A stretch of 64,000 nt of DNA from Pseudonocardia sp. CNS-139 (GCA_001942415.1 MKJX01000055.1:1-64000); one strand, 5' to 3'; shown: positions 1 to 10,030, counted from the stretch's first letter. The notes: generated by a model from the letters alone, not told the origin. Made by a program: numbers and translations.

Positions 1-257
1 TCGCGGCCGCCCACGTCGCCACGACGTGCGCGCCGAGCGACACCCCGCCGGCCGAGCACCCGCCCGCCCGTCGCGAGGGCCTGCTCCAGCGCCGCGTCGA
101 GCGCGGCCCGGTACCCCGCGACGACGTCCCGGCCCGGCCGCGGCGCGACGGCGTCCAGCGCGGCCCCGTGCGCCCGCAGCGGCCCCGCGAACGCGGCCCG
201 GACGAACACCGCGTCCGATCCGGAACCCGGCAGGACGACGGCCCGCAACGGGGGCAC
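1..257 (-). CDS. alpha/beta hydrolase-like protein, 3' part cut by window edge
   Basis: The reverse strand reads from a GTG at 257 into an alanine-rich protein. Its start VPPLRAVVLPGSGSDAVFV holds an early beta-strand and a Gly-rich oxyanion-type loop. About 70 residues in, after one extra base near position 50 is removed, it gives GGVSLGAHV, a G-x-S-x-G nucleophile elbow typical of alpha/beta hydrolases. The rest lies beyond the left edge. It is divergent from the OB-fold gene, as I recall for Rv2695 beside Rv2694c in Mycobacterium tuberculosis, which supports the call. Substrate is unknown. The GTG start is chosen because it directly precedes the first strand; no strong ribosome site is visible. 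Confidence 0.5.
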   Translation of the reverse strand, partial: MPPLRAVVLPGSGSDAVFVRAAFAGPLRAHGAALDAVAPRPGRDVVAGYRAALDAALEQALATGGRVLGRRGVARRARRGDVGGR

Positions 258-397
258 AGCGCAGCGCGCCGACCGCTCGGCGCTCGACGGGCGATGTGCC
301 GTATTCGTGTCCGGCACGGGCACGCGGGGACGTTTCCGGAGAGTTACGCTGTTGACCGTACGGGTCCGGGGCTGGGCTCCGAGCAGCTGGGAGAGTG

Positions 398-781
398 ATG
401 GCCGGCACCGATGGCGGTGCGTTCCGCCGCATGTTGCGCAGGCTGACCAGCGACGTCGAGGTGCTCGACGCCGACGATCTGTCCGAGGGCGCCGAGCGTT
501 CCGGCGCCCAGCGCGCCGCCGAGTGTTGCTCCGGGCAGGAGGTGACGATGCTCGGTAGGCTGCGCAGCGTAGAGTTCTGCCCGCAGGATGCGGACGCCTC
601 GCTGCAGGCGGAGCTCTTCGACGGCACCGACGGCGTCACGCTGATCTGGCTGGGTCGGCGGCGCATCCCCGGCATCGAGCCGGGCCGCACGATGCGGGTG
701 CGCGGTCGGCTGGCCGTGCGCGACGGCCGCAAGGTGCTCTACAACCCCTATTACGAGATCTGCCAGGCCAACACCCCGTAG
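398..781 (+). CDS. OB-fold nucleic acid binding domain protein
   Basis: An intact 127-residue protein. Its second half forms a single OB-fold: TMLGRLRSVEFCPQD, a loop, then ELFDGTDGVTLIWLG, RTMRVRGRLAVRDGRKVLYN and a final strand. This pattern is shared with the actinobacterial Rv2694c family, related to RecG-type OB folds. Biochemical role is unknown. GTG at 395 and ATG at 398 are adjacent start options; ATG is taken. The next gene starts 7 bases after the stop, so the two are probably cotranscribed. The position next to DUF3159 and the CeoB/CeoC genes is the conserved mycobacterial arrangement. Confidence 0.8.
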   Translation: MAGTDGGAFRRMLRRLTSDVEVLDADDLSEGAERSGAQRAAECCSGQEVTMLGRLRSVEFCPQDADASLQAELFDGTDGVTLIWLGRRRIPGIEPGRTMRVRGRLAVRDGRKVLYNPYYEICQANTP

Positions 782-788
782 GAGCGAT

Positions 789-1452
789 GTGAGCGCTGGT
801 CCGCCGCCCGAGCCCGAGGCCGGCGACGGCGGCGCCAGCCGGACCGGGAGCGCCAGTTCCCCACGCTCATGGAGCAGATGGGGGGCGTGCAGGGGATCGT
901 CGCCTCGACCGTCCCGGTGGTCGTCTTCATCGTCGTCAACGTGCTGGCCGGGCTGCAGCCCGCGCTGGTCGCGGCGATCGCGGCCGGGGTTGTCATCGCG
1001 GGCTGGCGCATCTTCCGCAAGCAGCCCGTCCAGCCGGCGATCTCCGGCCTGCTCGGCGTCGGCATCGCGGCGTTCATCGCGTACCGCACCGGCGAGGCGC
1101 GCGGCTTCTACCTGCCCGGCCTGCTGTTCAGCGCCGCGGCCGCGCTCGCGTTCCTCGTGTCGGTGCTGGTCCGCTGGCCGCTGGCCGGCGTCATCTGGCA
1201 CGGCATCAACGGCCACGGGCACGCCTGGCGCAAGGACCCCCGGCTGCTGCGCGCGTACACGTTCGCCAGCCTGCTGTGGACGGTCGTGTTCGGCGCCGGC
1301 TCGTCGTGCAGGGCTGGCTCTACAACGTCGACGAGGAGACGTGGCTGGGCGTGGCCCGGCTGCTCATGGGCCTGCCGCTGTTCGCGGTGGCGCTGCTCGG
1401 CACGATCTGGGCGGTGCGCCGGGCGCACCGCCTCCGGGTCGCGGAGAGCTAG
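789..1452 (+). CDS. DUF3159 membrane protein (apparent frameshifts)
   Basis: After a GTG at 789 the N-terminus is Pro/Gly/Glu-rich. The frame then changes near 845-860 to give QFPTLMEQMGG, the signature start of DUF3159 proteins (Rv2693c family). Hydrophobic segments follow (for example VPVVVFIVVNVLAGL and GLLFSAAAALAFLVSVLV), then a conserved HGHAWRKDPRLLRAYTFASL stretch. A second shift near 1302 (one base missing) restores VVQGWLYNVDEETWLGVARL and a C-terminus ending at TAG 1450-1452. About 220 residues with five to six membrane helices; function unknown. The stop codon overlaps the left inverted repeat of the small element at 1450-1657, so the insertion may define or have altered the last residues. 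Confidence 0.75.
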
Positions 1453-1657
1453 TGCCCCGTCCGGAAAGGTTCGCCACGGAACTCGACGGCCCAGCCGCCC
1501 GCCGCTGGGGGATGGCTGGCCGGCGGAGCCGGCGGGGTGGGCAGGTGGAGCGTTGCCGACCGGGCCGAGTACGCCCGGTACGAGGCCCGGCCGGCGCCTT
1601 GCCGGCGAACGCCTGGATCCGCCGATTCCCGCACCAACCTTCCCGGACGGGGCACTA
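1450..1657. mobile_element. 208-bp MITE-like element with 22-bp terminal inverted repeats
   Basis: Positions 1450-1471 and 1636-1657 are inverted copies of each other (22 bp, one mismatch). Both ends begin with TA followed by GTGCCCCGTCCGG. The 164-base interior has no convincing gene. Flanking TA dinucleotides fit a TA target duplication, as for IS630/Tc1-type transposases acting in trans. The element lies between the convergent DUF3159 and ceoC genes, touching one stop codon and lying 5 bp from the other. It could instead act as a bidirectional terminator; the long separation of the arms makes a non-autonomous transposon relic the better reading. Confidence 0.6.
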
Positions 1658-1662
1658 GGAAC

Positions 1663-2322
1663 CTAGGAGCGCGAGAGCGCCGCGTTGATCTCCGCCTCGA
1701 CGGCCGAGGTCGCGACGAAGAGCATCTCGTCGCCGGCCTCCAGCGCGTCGTCGGGCTGCGGGACGATCACCCGCCCGCCGCGCAGGATCACGACCAGCGC
1801 GGCGTCGGACGGCAGCCGCAGCGAGCGGACCGGCTTGCCGGCGAGCGGCGTGTCGGCCGGGAGGGTGACCTCGACGAGGTTGGCCTGGCCCTGCCGGAAC
1901 GTCAGCAGCCGCACGAGGTCGCCGACCGCGACGGCCTCCTCCACCAGGGCCGCGAGCAGCCGGGGCGTCGAGACGGCGACGTCGACGCCCCAGTTCTCGC
2001 CGAAGAGCCACTCGTTGCGGGGGTCGTTCACGCGCGCGACGACCCGGCGCACCGCGAACTCCGTCTTGGCCAGCAGCGACACGACCAGGTTGACCTTGTC
2101 GTCGCCGGTGGCGGCGATGACGACGTCGCAGTTCTCCAGCCCGGCCTCCTCCAGCGAGCTGAGCTCGCAGGCGTCGGCGTGCACCCACTCGGCGCGCTCG
2201 ACGGACTCCGGGTCGATGTTCGCGAGGTCGCGCTCGATGAGCATCACCTGGTGCTTGTTCTCCACCAGCTCCAGCGCGATGGAGCGGCCGACCGCACCCG
2301 CACCCGCGATCGCGACGCGCAT
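1663..2322 (-). CDS. ceoC: TrkA-family potassium uptake regulator CeoC
   Basis: An intact 219-residue RCK protein. The N-terminal Rossmann domain has the dinucleotide motif AIAGAGAVGRSIA (about residues 4-16), an acidic strand end IERD and the conserved AATGDDKVNL stretch. A TrkA-C domain follows (about 135-219), containing VEVTLPADTPLAGKPV. Such proteins form the cytosolic nucleotide-sensing gate of K+ uptake systems. The ATG at 2322 is preferred over an upstream in-frame TTG because GGAAGG/GAGG lies just upstream. It follows the CeoB gene by only 5 bp in the same orientation, so the two are one operon and probably form a heteromeric regulator. Confidence 0.9.
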   Translation of the reverse strand: MRVAIAGAGAVGRSIALELVENKHQVMLIERDLANIDPESVERAEWVHADACELSSLEEAGLENCDVVIAATGDDKVNLVVSLLAKTEFAVRRVVARVNDPRNEWLFGENWGVDVAVSTPRLLAALVEEAVAVGDLVRLLTFRQGQANLVEVTLPADTPLAGKPVRSLRLPSDAALVVILRGGRVIVPQPDDALEAGDEMLFVATSAVEAEINAALSRS

Positions 2323-2327
2323 CGTCC

Positions 2328-2989
2328 TCAACCTTCCTGGGGCGCCGCCGCGGCGGCGGCCGTGACGTCACTCACCGTGCCGGAGACCGCGGCGACGTAC
2401 ACCGTGTCCTCGGCCTGCACCGCCGTGTCGGCCTTCGGGAGCACCCCGGTGCCGAACCGGACGATGAACGCGACGCGCGACCCGGTGGCCGCCTCCAGCT
2501 CGCGGATGGGCCGCCCGACCCACTCCTCGTGCACGGGCAGCGGCAGGATCGCGACGGTGCCGGTCGCTCGCGCCACGCCGACGCCACCCCGTCGGGCAGC
2601 AGCATGCGCATCAGCCGGTCGGTGCTCCACGGCACCGTGGCGACGGTCGGGATGCCGAGCCGCTCGTAGACGGCGGCGCGCTTCGCGTCGTAGATGCGGG
2701 CGACGACCCGCTCGATGCCGAACGTCTCGCGGGCCACCCGGGCGGAGATGATGTTGGAGTTGTCGCCGCTGGACACCGCCGCGAACGCCTGCGCGCGGCC
2801 CACCCCGGCCGCCACGAGGACGTCGCGGTGGTAGCCCTCGCCGACCACCTGCGTGCCTCGGAAGTCCGGGCTCAGCCTGCGGAACGCCTGGGGGTCGCGG
2901 TCGATGACGGCCACCTCGTGCCCGAGCCGTTCGAGACCGGCGGCCAGCGACGAGCCGACCCGCCCACATCCCATGATCACGACGTACAC
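2328..2989 (-). CDS. ceoB: TrkA-family potassium uptake regulator CeoB (one apparent frameshift)
   Basis: From a GTG at 2989, preceded by GGGAGG, the protein starts VYVVIMGCGRVGSSLAAGL, the NAD-binding motif of an RCK domain, and runs through IDRDPQAF and SSGDNSNIISARVARETFG to MRMLLPDGVAS. One base appears to be missing near 2568. Afterwards the other frame gives TGTVAILPLPVHEEWVGRPI and a TrkA-C domain ending at 2328. Total length about 220 residues matches the family. It is the first gene of the ceoB-ceoC pair and is divergent from the APC permease at 3058, sharing a 68-bp promoter region with it. The shift is most likely a sequence error. Confidence 0.85.
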
Positions 2990-3057
2990 CGATCGGCCTC
3001 CCACGTCGTGCGCACGCTATCGCGTACGACGTCCCGGCACCGCATAGGCTCTGCTCC

Positions 3058-5136
3058 GTGCCCAGGCTCGGCGTCGCGCTCAAGCGCGTCCTCGTCGGGC
3101 GGCCGCAGCGCAGCGACCGTCTCGCCCACACCCTGCTCCCGAAGCGGATCGCGCTGCCCGTCTTCGCGTCCGACGCGATGTCCTCGGTGGCCTACGCCCC
3201 CGAGGAGATCTTCCTGACGCTGTCGGCGGCGGGCGTCGCGTCGTACGCGTTCTCGCCGTGGATCGGGCTCGCCGTCGTGGTCGTGCTGCTGACGGTCGTC
3301 ACGAGCTACCGGCAGAACGTGCACGCGTACCCGTCGGGCGGCGGTGACTACGAGGTCGCCACGGTGAACCTGGGCCGCCGCGCCGGGCTGACGGTCGCGA
3401 GCGCGCTGCTCGTCGACTACACGCTCACGGTCGCCGTCTCCATCTCGGCCGCCGCGGCGAACATCGGGGCGCTGGTCCCGTTCGTCGCCGAGCACAAGGT
3501 GGCGTTCGCGGTGGGCGCGATCGTCGTCCTGACGGCGGTCAACCTGCGCGGGGTGCGCGAGTCGGGTGTGGCGTTCGCCATCCCGACCTACGCGTTCATG
3601 ATCGGCATCGGCACGATGATCATCTGGGGGCTCACCCGGATCCTGATCCTCGGCGACGACGTGCAGGCCGCGAGCGCCGACCTGGAGATGGTCGCCGAGG
3701 GCGACGCGTTCACCGGGCTCGCACTCGTGCTGCTGGTGCTGCGCTCGTTCACCCAGGGCTGTGCGGCGCTCACCGGTGTCGAGGCGATCAGCAACGGCGT
3801 GCCCGCCTTCCGGAAGCCGAAGTCGCGGAACGCGGCGACCACGCTGCTGCTGCTCGGCGTGATCTCGGTGAGCATGTTCATGGGCCTGATCGCGCTCGCC
3901 CAGCTCACCGGGGCGAAGATCGCGGAGTACCCGGCCGTCCAGTTCCCGAGCGCCCCCGACGGCTACGTCCAGCAGACGCTGGTGGCCCAGCTCGCGGACG
4001 CCGTGTTCAGCGACTTCCGGCCCGGCTTCTACATCGTGGTCGTGGTGACGGCGCTGATCCTCGTGCTCGCCGCCAACACCGCCTACAACGGCTTCCCGGT
4101 GCTCGGGTCGATCCTGTCGCAGGACCGCTACCTGCCCCGGCAGCTGCACACCCGCGGCGACCGGCTGGCGTTCTCCAACGGCATCCTCGCGCTCGCCGCG
4201 GTGGCGATCGTGCTGGTCGTGGGCTTCCAGGCGGAGGTGACGCGGCTCGTCGCGCTCTACACCGTCGGCGTGTTCACCTCGTTCACGCTCAGCCAGATCG
4301 GGATGCTGCGGCACTGGAACCGGCACCTGCTGACCGAGACCGACCCGGCCGAGCGCCGCCGCATGAAACGCTCGCGGGTGATCAACGGCTTCGGCGCGGC
4401 CATGACGGCCAGCGTTCTCGTGGTGGTGCTGATCACGAAGTTCACGCGGGGCGCGTGGATCGCGATCGCCGCGATGGCCCTGTTCTACGTGATGATGATC
4501 GCCATCCGGCGGCACTACGACCGGGTGGCGGCCGAGCTGGTCGCCGGCGACACCGACACCGTGCTGCCCTCGCGCAACCACGCGATCGTGCTGGTCTCCA
4601 CGCTGCACAAGCCGTCCCTGCGGGCGCTCTCCTACGCCAGGGCGACGCGGCCGGACGTGCTGGAGGCCGTCACGGTCAACGTCGACGAGGCCGACACGAA
4701 GCGGCTCGTGCGCGACTGGGAACGGCGCAAGATCCCGGTGCCGCTCAAGGTCGTCGAGTCGCCCTACCGCGAGATCACGAAGCCGGTGCTCGACTACGTG
4801 AAGCGCATCCGGTCCACCAACCCGCGCGACGTCGTCACGGTGTTCATCCCCGAGTACGTCGTGGGGCACTGGTGGGAGCAGCTGCTGCACAACCAGAGCG
4901 CGCTGCGGCTCAAGGGCCGGCTGCTGTTCCAGCCGGGGGTCATGGTCACGAGCGTGCCGTGGCAGCTCCAGTCGTCCGAGCGGGCCGCGGTCCCGCGCCG
5001 CCCGGAGACGGCGCCGGGGTCCTACCGGCGCGGGTACGAGTCGGCGCCGCCCGACGACGGCCGGGCGGGGCCGCCGGCCGCCCCGCCGGCCGCCGCCCCG
5101 CCGGCCGCCACCTCGTCGTCCGGGCCGCGGACGTGA
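3058..5136 (+). CDS. APC-family permease, probable K+ transporter (Rv2690c-like)
   Basis: An intact 692-residue protein. The first 460 or so residues hold about 12 membrane helices of APC fold. It opens with the family motif FASDAMSSVAYAPEEI (near residue 38), followed by YPSGGGDYEVATVNLG. The last 220 residues are a cytosolic domain (NHAIVLVSTLHKPSLRALSY onward) and a Pro/Ala-rich tail. The layout resembles KimA-type potassium importers with a nucleotide-responsive C-terminal domain. The divergent ceoB-ceoC pair supports K+ rather than amino acid transport, but the substrate is inferred. The GTG start has no strong ribosome site. Its stop overlaps the GTG of the methyltransferase gene by 4 bases. 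Confidence 0.8.
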   Translation: MPRLGVALKRVLVGRPQRSDRLAHTLLPKRIALPVFASDAMSSVAYAPEEIFLTLSAAGVASYAFSPWIGLAVVVVLLTVVTSYRQNVHAYPSGGGDYEVATVNLGRRAGLTVASALLVDYTLTVAVSISAAAANIGALVPFVAEHKVAFAVGAIVVLTAVNLRGVRESGVAFAIPTYAFMIGIGTMIIWGLTRILILGDDVQAASADLEMVAEGDAFTGLALVLLVLRSFTQGCAALTGVEAISNGVPAFRKPKSRNAATTLLLLGVISVSMFMGLIALAQLTGAKIAEYPAVQFPSAPDGYVQQTLVAQLADAVFSDFRPGFYIVVVVTALILVLAANTAYNGFPVLGSILSQDRYLPRQLHTRGDRLAFSNGILALAAVAIVLVVGFQAEVTRLVALYTVGVFTSFTLSQIGMLRHWNRHLLTETDPAERRRMKRSRVINGFGAAMTASVLVVVLITKFTRGAWIAIAAMALFYVMMIAIRRHYDRVAAELVAGDTDTVLPSRNHAIVLVSTLHKPSLRALSYARATRPDVLEAVTVNVDEADTKRLVRDWERRKIPVPLKVVESPYREITKPVLDYVKRIRSTNPRDVVTVFIPEYVVGHWWEQLLHNQSALRLKGRLLFQPGVMVTSVPWQLQSSERAAVPRRPETAPGSYRRGYESAPPDDGRAGPPAAPPAAAPPAATSSSGPRT

Positions 5137-6317
5137 CGGCGGGCGGGGTGTCGGCGGTGGCCCGGACCGGCCTGGACTGGACCGACCGCGTGCTGGAGCT
5201 GCAGGTCGGTCCGATCGCCCACGGCGGGCACTGCGTCGCCCGGTCGGAGGGGCGGGTCGTGTTCGTGCGGCACGCGCTGCCCGGCGAGCGGGTGCTCGCG
5301 TCGTGGACGAGGACGCCGGCGGCTCGTTCTGCCGCGCCGACGCCGTGACGGTGCTGGAGGCGTCCCCGCACCGGGTGCCGGCGCCGTGCGCGTGGGCCCG
5401 CGCGGGCGGCTGCGGCGGGTGCGACCTCCAGCACGCCGATCCGGCCGCGCAGCGCGCGCTGAAGGCGGACGTGCTGGCCGAGCAGCTGCGGCGGCTCGCG
5501 GGGATCGAGCGGGCCGTCGTGGTGGAGGAGCTGCCGGGCGGGCCGCTGGGCTGGCGGCACCGGGTGCGCCTGGCCGTGGACGACGAGGGCCGGGCCGGGC
5601 TGCGCGCCCACCGCAGCCACGACGTCCTGCCGATCGACGACTGCCCGCTCGCGCCGGCCGGCGTGCTGCCGCCCGTGCTGGGCGGGCACCACGAGCCGGG
5701 CACCGAGATCGAGGTCGTCGCCGACGCCACCGGCGCGGTGCACGCGGGCGGCGCCGAGCCGGTGCTCCAGCGGGCGGCCGGGCGCGAGTGGCGGCTCTCG
5801 CCGGGCGTCTTCTGGCAGGTCCACCCCGCGCTGCCGGACGTGCTGGCCGGGGTGGTCGACGCTGGGCGGACGCCCCGCGCGGCGGCACCGCGTGGGACCT
5901 CTACGGCGGGGTGGGGCTCTTCGCCGCCGTGCTCGCCGGGCAGGTCGGGCCGGACGGCGCGGTCACCGTGGTGGAGTCGTCGCGGCAGGCCGTCGCGGAC
6001 GGCAGGCGGCGCTCGCGGACCTGCCGCAGCTGCGCTGGCGGGCCGGGCGCGTCGAGAACCTGGTCGGGCGTCTCGGCGACCGTCCGGACGTGGTGGTCGC
6101 CGACCCGCCGCGGCGCGGGCTGGGCCGCGACCTCGTGGACGCGCTGTGCGAGCACGCGCCCGGGCGGGTGCTGCACGTGGCGTGCGACCCGGCGGCGCTC
6201 GCCCGCGACGTCGCGCTCTTCGCCGGTCGCGGCTACCGGATGACCGAGCTGCGCGCGTTCGACGCCTTCCCGATGACCCACCACTTCGAGTGCGTCGCGC
6301 TGCTGGAGCGGGCCTGA
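5133..6317 (+). CDS. TrmA/RumA-type class I SAM RNA uridine methyltransferase (three apparent frameshifts)
   Basis: Four consecutive frame segments join into one protein of about 395 residues. The first holds a TRAM-like beta-barrel (VGPIAHGGHCVARSEG). After a missing base near 5300 comes the iron-sulphur cysteine cluster CAWARAGGCGGCDLQHA, typical of 23S rRNA m5U methyltransferases. After further single-base losses near 5875 and 6002 follow the SAM-binding DLYGGVGLFAAVLAG, then ADPPRRGLG and the catalytic-cysteine region HVACDPAALARDVAL. It ends MTHHFECVALLERA, as the family does. The GTG overlaps the permease stop. It is the Rv2689c position in the mycobacterial order. All three shifts look like base losses rather than decay, since every motif survives. 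Confidence 0.85.
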
Positions 6318-6380
6318 GCCCGGCCCGGACGCGCCCGCGCAGCCCGAGCCGGACATCCCGCTCGCGACGTCCCGCTTGGC

Positions 6381-8335
6381 CTACTCGTGGCAGTGGTCCG
6401 CAGCCGGGGGCAGGTCCAGCGCCGGGTTGCCGTCGAAGAACCCGGTGGGCTTGAGCATGAAACCCACCGTGCTGACCGGCATCACCGGCCAGTCCTCCGG
6501 CCGCACGACGTGGTGCGCGCCGAACGTGTACCAGACGACGACGTCGCCGCCCTCCAGCGGCCGGTCCGCGGCGCCGTACGCGGGCAGGCCCTGCCCGCCC
6601 GGGTGCTGGTTGGGGTAGTCGCCGGCGGCGAACCGCTGGGTCTCGTCGTACGCCGTGACCCACAGCTGGTGCTGCGTGAACCCGGACCGCGGCGCGAACA
6701 GCGCGTCGGGGGAGTACATCGGCGGCACGTTCCCCCCGGGCATCAGGGCGTACGCGGTCGGGGCGCCCAGCGCGGACGTCCGGTCGGCGCTCTCGATCTT
6801 CCAGTAGCGGGCCCGGGCCGCGTCGGTGTCGCGCTGCGCGCCCGCCTCGCTCGCGAGCACCGTGCGGTGCACCTGCCAGGCGTTGCCGTGCGGGTTGTCC
6901 GGGCCGGGCGGGCTCGGCGCCGAGTCGACCTCGACCACCGTGTTGCGCGGCCCGTCCACCGCCATGTCCAGCCGGACGCAGAAGAAGTGCTGGTGGTGCG
7001 GCCCGTAGAGGCCGGGCGCGACGAGCGTGCCGTGCGCCGGCACCTCGCCGGGCGCGATCGCCCCCGTCGAGATGACGCCGGTGAGCTTCACCTCGTACTC
7101 GATCGTGCCGTCGTTGTAGAGGTACCAGAAGTAGCCGTACTCGTAGTTCCCGACGGTGACGATCGTCGAGACCACCAGCCGCCGCCTGCGGCGCACCTGC
7201 ACGGCCCCGGTGCGGAAGTCGGTGTGCTTCCAGGCGATCCCGGCGTCCTCCTCGTGCATGCAGACGGCGTTGGGGATCGTCACGGGGTTGCCGTCGTTGT
7301 CGTTGACGACCCCGTCGAAGTAGTGGATGTGCCCGACGCAGTCGCAGCCCAGCGTCAGCGGGTTCGCCAGCCAGCCGACGCCGTACTCGCCCTGGTCGAA
7401 CACGTTCTTGAAGCGGTGGGTCGGGGCCGGGTCGCCGTAGGGGACGTACATCTCGGCGAGCGAGGCGCGGTAGACCACCGGGCGCAGCGTGCCGCGGTCG
7501 GCGTAGGCGACCTCGTGCAGCACCAGCCCCTCGCGCGGCGTGAACCCGATCCGCAGGTGCCACTTCTGCCAGGTCACGGCGTGCCCGTCCACCGTGAAGC
7601 TCGGGCCCTCGGGCTGGGTGATCTCGATCGGCTTCACGTCGTCGCGGTACGCCGGCACCGCGGGCACGTTGCCGTCCTCGAAGATCCACGGCTCCTCGTA
7701 GTTGCCCGGCTGCGGGGGCAGCGCGACGACACCGTGGTCGGCCACCTCCACGACCTCGCCGGCGTCCAGGTCGACGACCACGACGAGCCCCTCGACGGGC
7801 CGGGCGTAGCCGTGCTCGCCGGGCGCGGTGCGCACCCACGTCAGCGGGCGGGCGATGCGGCGGGCGGCCGGGTCGTCCTGCGGGCCGGCCAGCTGGAGGC
7901 CCACGGGTCGATCATCGTGAGCGCGAAGTCCGCCACGCCGCGCCTGCGCATGGCCTCCTGCCAGCGCGGGTCCGCCTGCACGATGGCCTCGCACGCGGCG
8001 AACTCCTCGGCCATGATCGGCGCCTGCACGCCCTCGACCGGCGTCCACGCGACGACGGCGCGGTCGGTCAGCGACACGACGGCCTCGTACGTGGTGCGGT
8101 CCGCGCGGTCGTACAGCACGACGTGCGCCTCGCGCGGCGGCGGCGCGGCGTCCGGCGTCCAGCCGAGGACGGCGGCCTTCGGCGGCTCGTGCAGCGTCAC
8201 GAAGACGAACCGCGCGGTCTCCGCGAGCCCTCGTTCGGCGCGCAGCACCGCGGCGGCCGTGGCCACCTCCTCGGCGGTGAGCGGTTCCAGCGGGTGGGCT
8301 GCGGTGGTGACGGTGGGGTGCTCGACGGCGGTCAT
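6381..8335 (-). CDS. copper-containing primary-amine oxidase (one apparent frameshift)
   Basis: About 650 residues, the usual length of bacterial copper amine oxidases. The N-terminal domain (LTAEEVATAAAVLRAERGL) and the FALTMIDPWA stretch read from ATG 8335. One base is missing near 7899, after which the catalytic domain reads through. It contains the cofactor site TVGNYEYG, whose Tyr becomes topaquinone, the likely catalytic-base region YVPYGDPAPTHRFKNVFDQG, the copper-binding HHQHFF pair, and the C-terminal VRPEDWPVMPV. The enzyme oxidises a primary amine to an aldehyde, ammonia and peroxide. Its ATG overlaps the permease stop by four bases (ATGA), so the permease probably imports its amine substrate. 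No signal peptide is seen, so it is likely cytosolic. Confidence 0.92.
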
Positions 8336-9885
8336 ACGGCGGCTCCCTGCGGCGTCGCGACGGTGGCGGCGGACTCGGTGACCTCGAACTGCCCGATCCG
8401 GGCATACCGCTGCGGGGAGCGGCTGCGCAAGACCAGGGCCAGCGCCATTCCCGCGACGAACACGGCGAGCACCACCCAGGGCAGCACGGTGATGTAGACG
8501 GCGTCCGCCGCGCCGGCCAGGTCGTAGCGGTTGACGACGAGCAGCACGCACGCGCCCGTCATGGCCGCGAAGCCCAGCACCGGCGCCACGAACGTGGACC
8601 ACCAGCGGAAGCCGTCGCGGGCCGTCGTGCGGAAGTAGCGGATGATCGCGACCGAGACCAGCGCCTGCACGCCGAGGATGCCCAGCACGCCCAGCAGCGG
8701 CGACCAGGTGCCCAGCTTGAGCAGCGCGCCCTCGTTCGTCGGGTCGTAGAGCACGAAGCCGAGGCAGTAGAGCCCGACGACGGCCGTCACCGTCATCGCG
8801 GCCGGGAGCGGGCTGTGCCGCTTCGACGTCCGGGCGAGCACGGACGGCAGCACGCCCTCGCGGCCGAGCGCGAAGAGGTAGCGGGCGCTGGTGTTGTAGA
8901 ACGCCATCGCGCAGGCGAACGAGCCGGTGACGATCAGCACCTCCATCAGCACCGTCGCCCACGACCCGACGTAGCGGTCGGTGAGCGGGTAGAACGCCGA
9001 GGCGATCTCGCCCGCGTACTGCGACTGCACGGCCTGCGCCGAGCCGGTCAGGCCCCAGCCGGTGACGAAGACGTAGGAGATCACCACGTAGAACACGCCC
9101 AGGCCGATCACCGAGCCGTACGTGGCGGTGCGGGCGATCTTGTGCGGGTCCTTCGTCTCCTCGGCGTAGTTGGGGGCCATCTCGAAGCCGACCCACGACC
9201 AGAACGCCGCGAAGAGCGCGATCCCGGCCGCCCCGGCGCCGAACACCTCGACCGCGGCCGAGTTCCCGAAGATGTCGACGGGGTTGAGCGGCGCGAGCGA
9301 GAAGCCCTCGGCGCCACCCGCGGCGAACACCCCGACCGCCAGCACGACCAGCACCAGCACCTCGGCGATGAGCAGCACGCCGAGCACCCGGGCGGTCAGC
9401 TCGATGTGGAAGATCGCGAAGGCGCTCATCAGCGCCAGCCCGATGATCATGTAGACCCACGCGGGCAGCGCCAGCCCGGTGAAGCTCTCCACGGTCGTGG
9501 ACGCGAAGTAGCCCATCGTCCCGATCACCGCGGCCGCGAACACCATGTAGCAGAGCGCGATCAGCAGGCCCGCGCCGAGCCCGACCACCCGGCCGAGACC
9601 GCGCGTGACGAACGTGTAGAAGCCGCCTGCCGACGTCACGCGGCGGCACATCGCGATGTAGCCGACCGAGAAGATCGTCAGGGCCACGGTGGCGACGGCG
9701 AAGGCGGCGGGGGAGGCGTAGCCGGCGCCGAGCGTCGCGACCGGGACGTTGAACATCATCGCGGCGAGCGGCGCAGCCCCCGTCACGATGCAGAAGAGCA
9801 CCGAGACGAGGCCGAGCGCGTTGCCGGCGAGCCTGCCCGGTTCGACGGGAACCGGGGCGGGCGCGGTGGTGGGGGCGGCGGTCAT
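8332..9885 (-). CDS. APC-superfamily amine/amino acid permease
   Basis: An intact 517-residue protein with about 12 to 14 membrane helices. The first helix region NALGLVSVLFCIVTGAAPLA is typical of APC permeases. Later landmarks are VTSAGGFYTFVTRGLGR and the long helix IALFAAFWSWVGFEMAPNYA with the EETKDPHKIARTA loop. The ATG at 9885 is chosen because GGGAG lies 6-10 bases upstream and the preceding residues are non-coding in character. It is the first gene of a two-gene operon with the amine oxidase, translationally coupled, and divergent from tex. The pairing suggests uptake of a primary amine such as a polyamine or phenylethylamine; the exact substrate cannot be read from sequence. Confidence 0.85.
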   Translation of the reverse strand: MTAAPTTAPAPVPVEPGRLAGNALGLVSVLFCIVTGAAPLAAMMFNVPVATLGAGYASPAAFAVATVALTIFSVGYIAMCRRVTSAGGFYTFVTRGLGRVVGLGAGLLIALCYMVFAAAVIGTMGYFASTTVESFTGLALPAWVYMIIGLALMSAFAIFHIELTARVLGVLLIAEVLVLVVLAVGVFAAGGAEGFSLAPLNPVDIFGNSAAVEVFGAGAAGIALFAAFWSWVGFEMAPNYAEETKDPHKIARTATYGSVIGLGVFYVVISYVFVTGWGLTGSAQAVQSQYAGEIASAFYPLTDRYVGSWATVLMEVLIVTGSFACAMAFYNTSARYLFALGREGVLPSVLARTSKRHSPLPAAMTVTAVVGLYCLGFVLYDPTNEGALLKLGTWSPLLGVLGILGVQALVSVAIIRYFRTTARDGFRWWSTFVAPVLGFAAMTGACVLLVVNRYDLAGAADAVYITVLPWVVLAVFVAGMALALVLRSRSPQRYARIGQFEVTESAATVATPQGAAV

Positions 9886-10030
9886 GAGGACTCCCAGCTG
9901 GTCGGGGTCTGGGTGTGACGTGCCTCGGACGAGCGTGAGCAGCGCTCGTGTCCTCCGTGTCACGTGTGGGTGACAGGTGGCGCCCGTCACGGCCACCCCC
10001 GCGGTTCCCGCGTCGCGCCCGCCCGCGACG

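Noticed and set aside
5133..6317. Programmed frameshifting in the RNA methyltransferase gene
   Set aside because: Three shifts at unrelated sites with no slippery heptamer or pseudoknot, and the same kind of break in many other genes, point to sequence errors.
2977..7839. A 1,620-codon open frame on the minus strand
   Set aside because: It runs antisense through the APC permease and RNA methyltransferase genes and is Arg/Ala/Pro-rich without motifs. Long antisense frames are common at this GC content.
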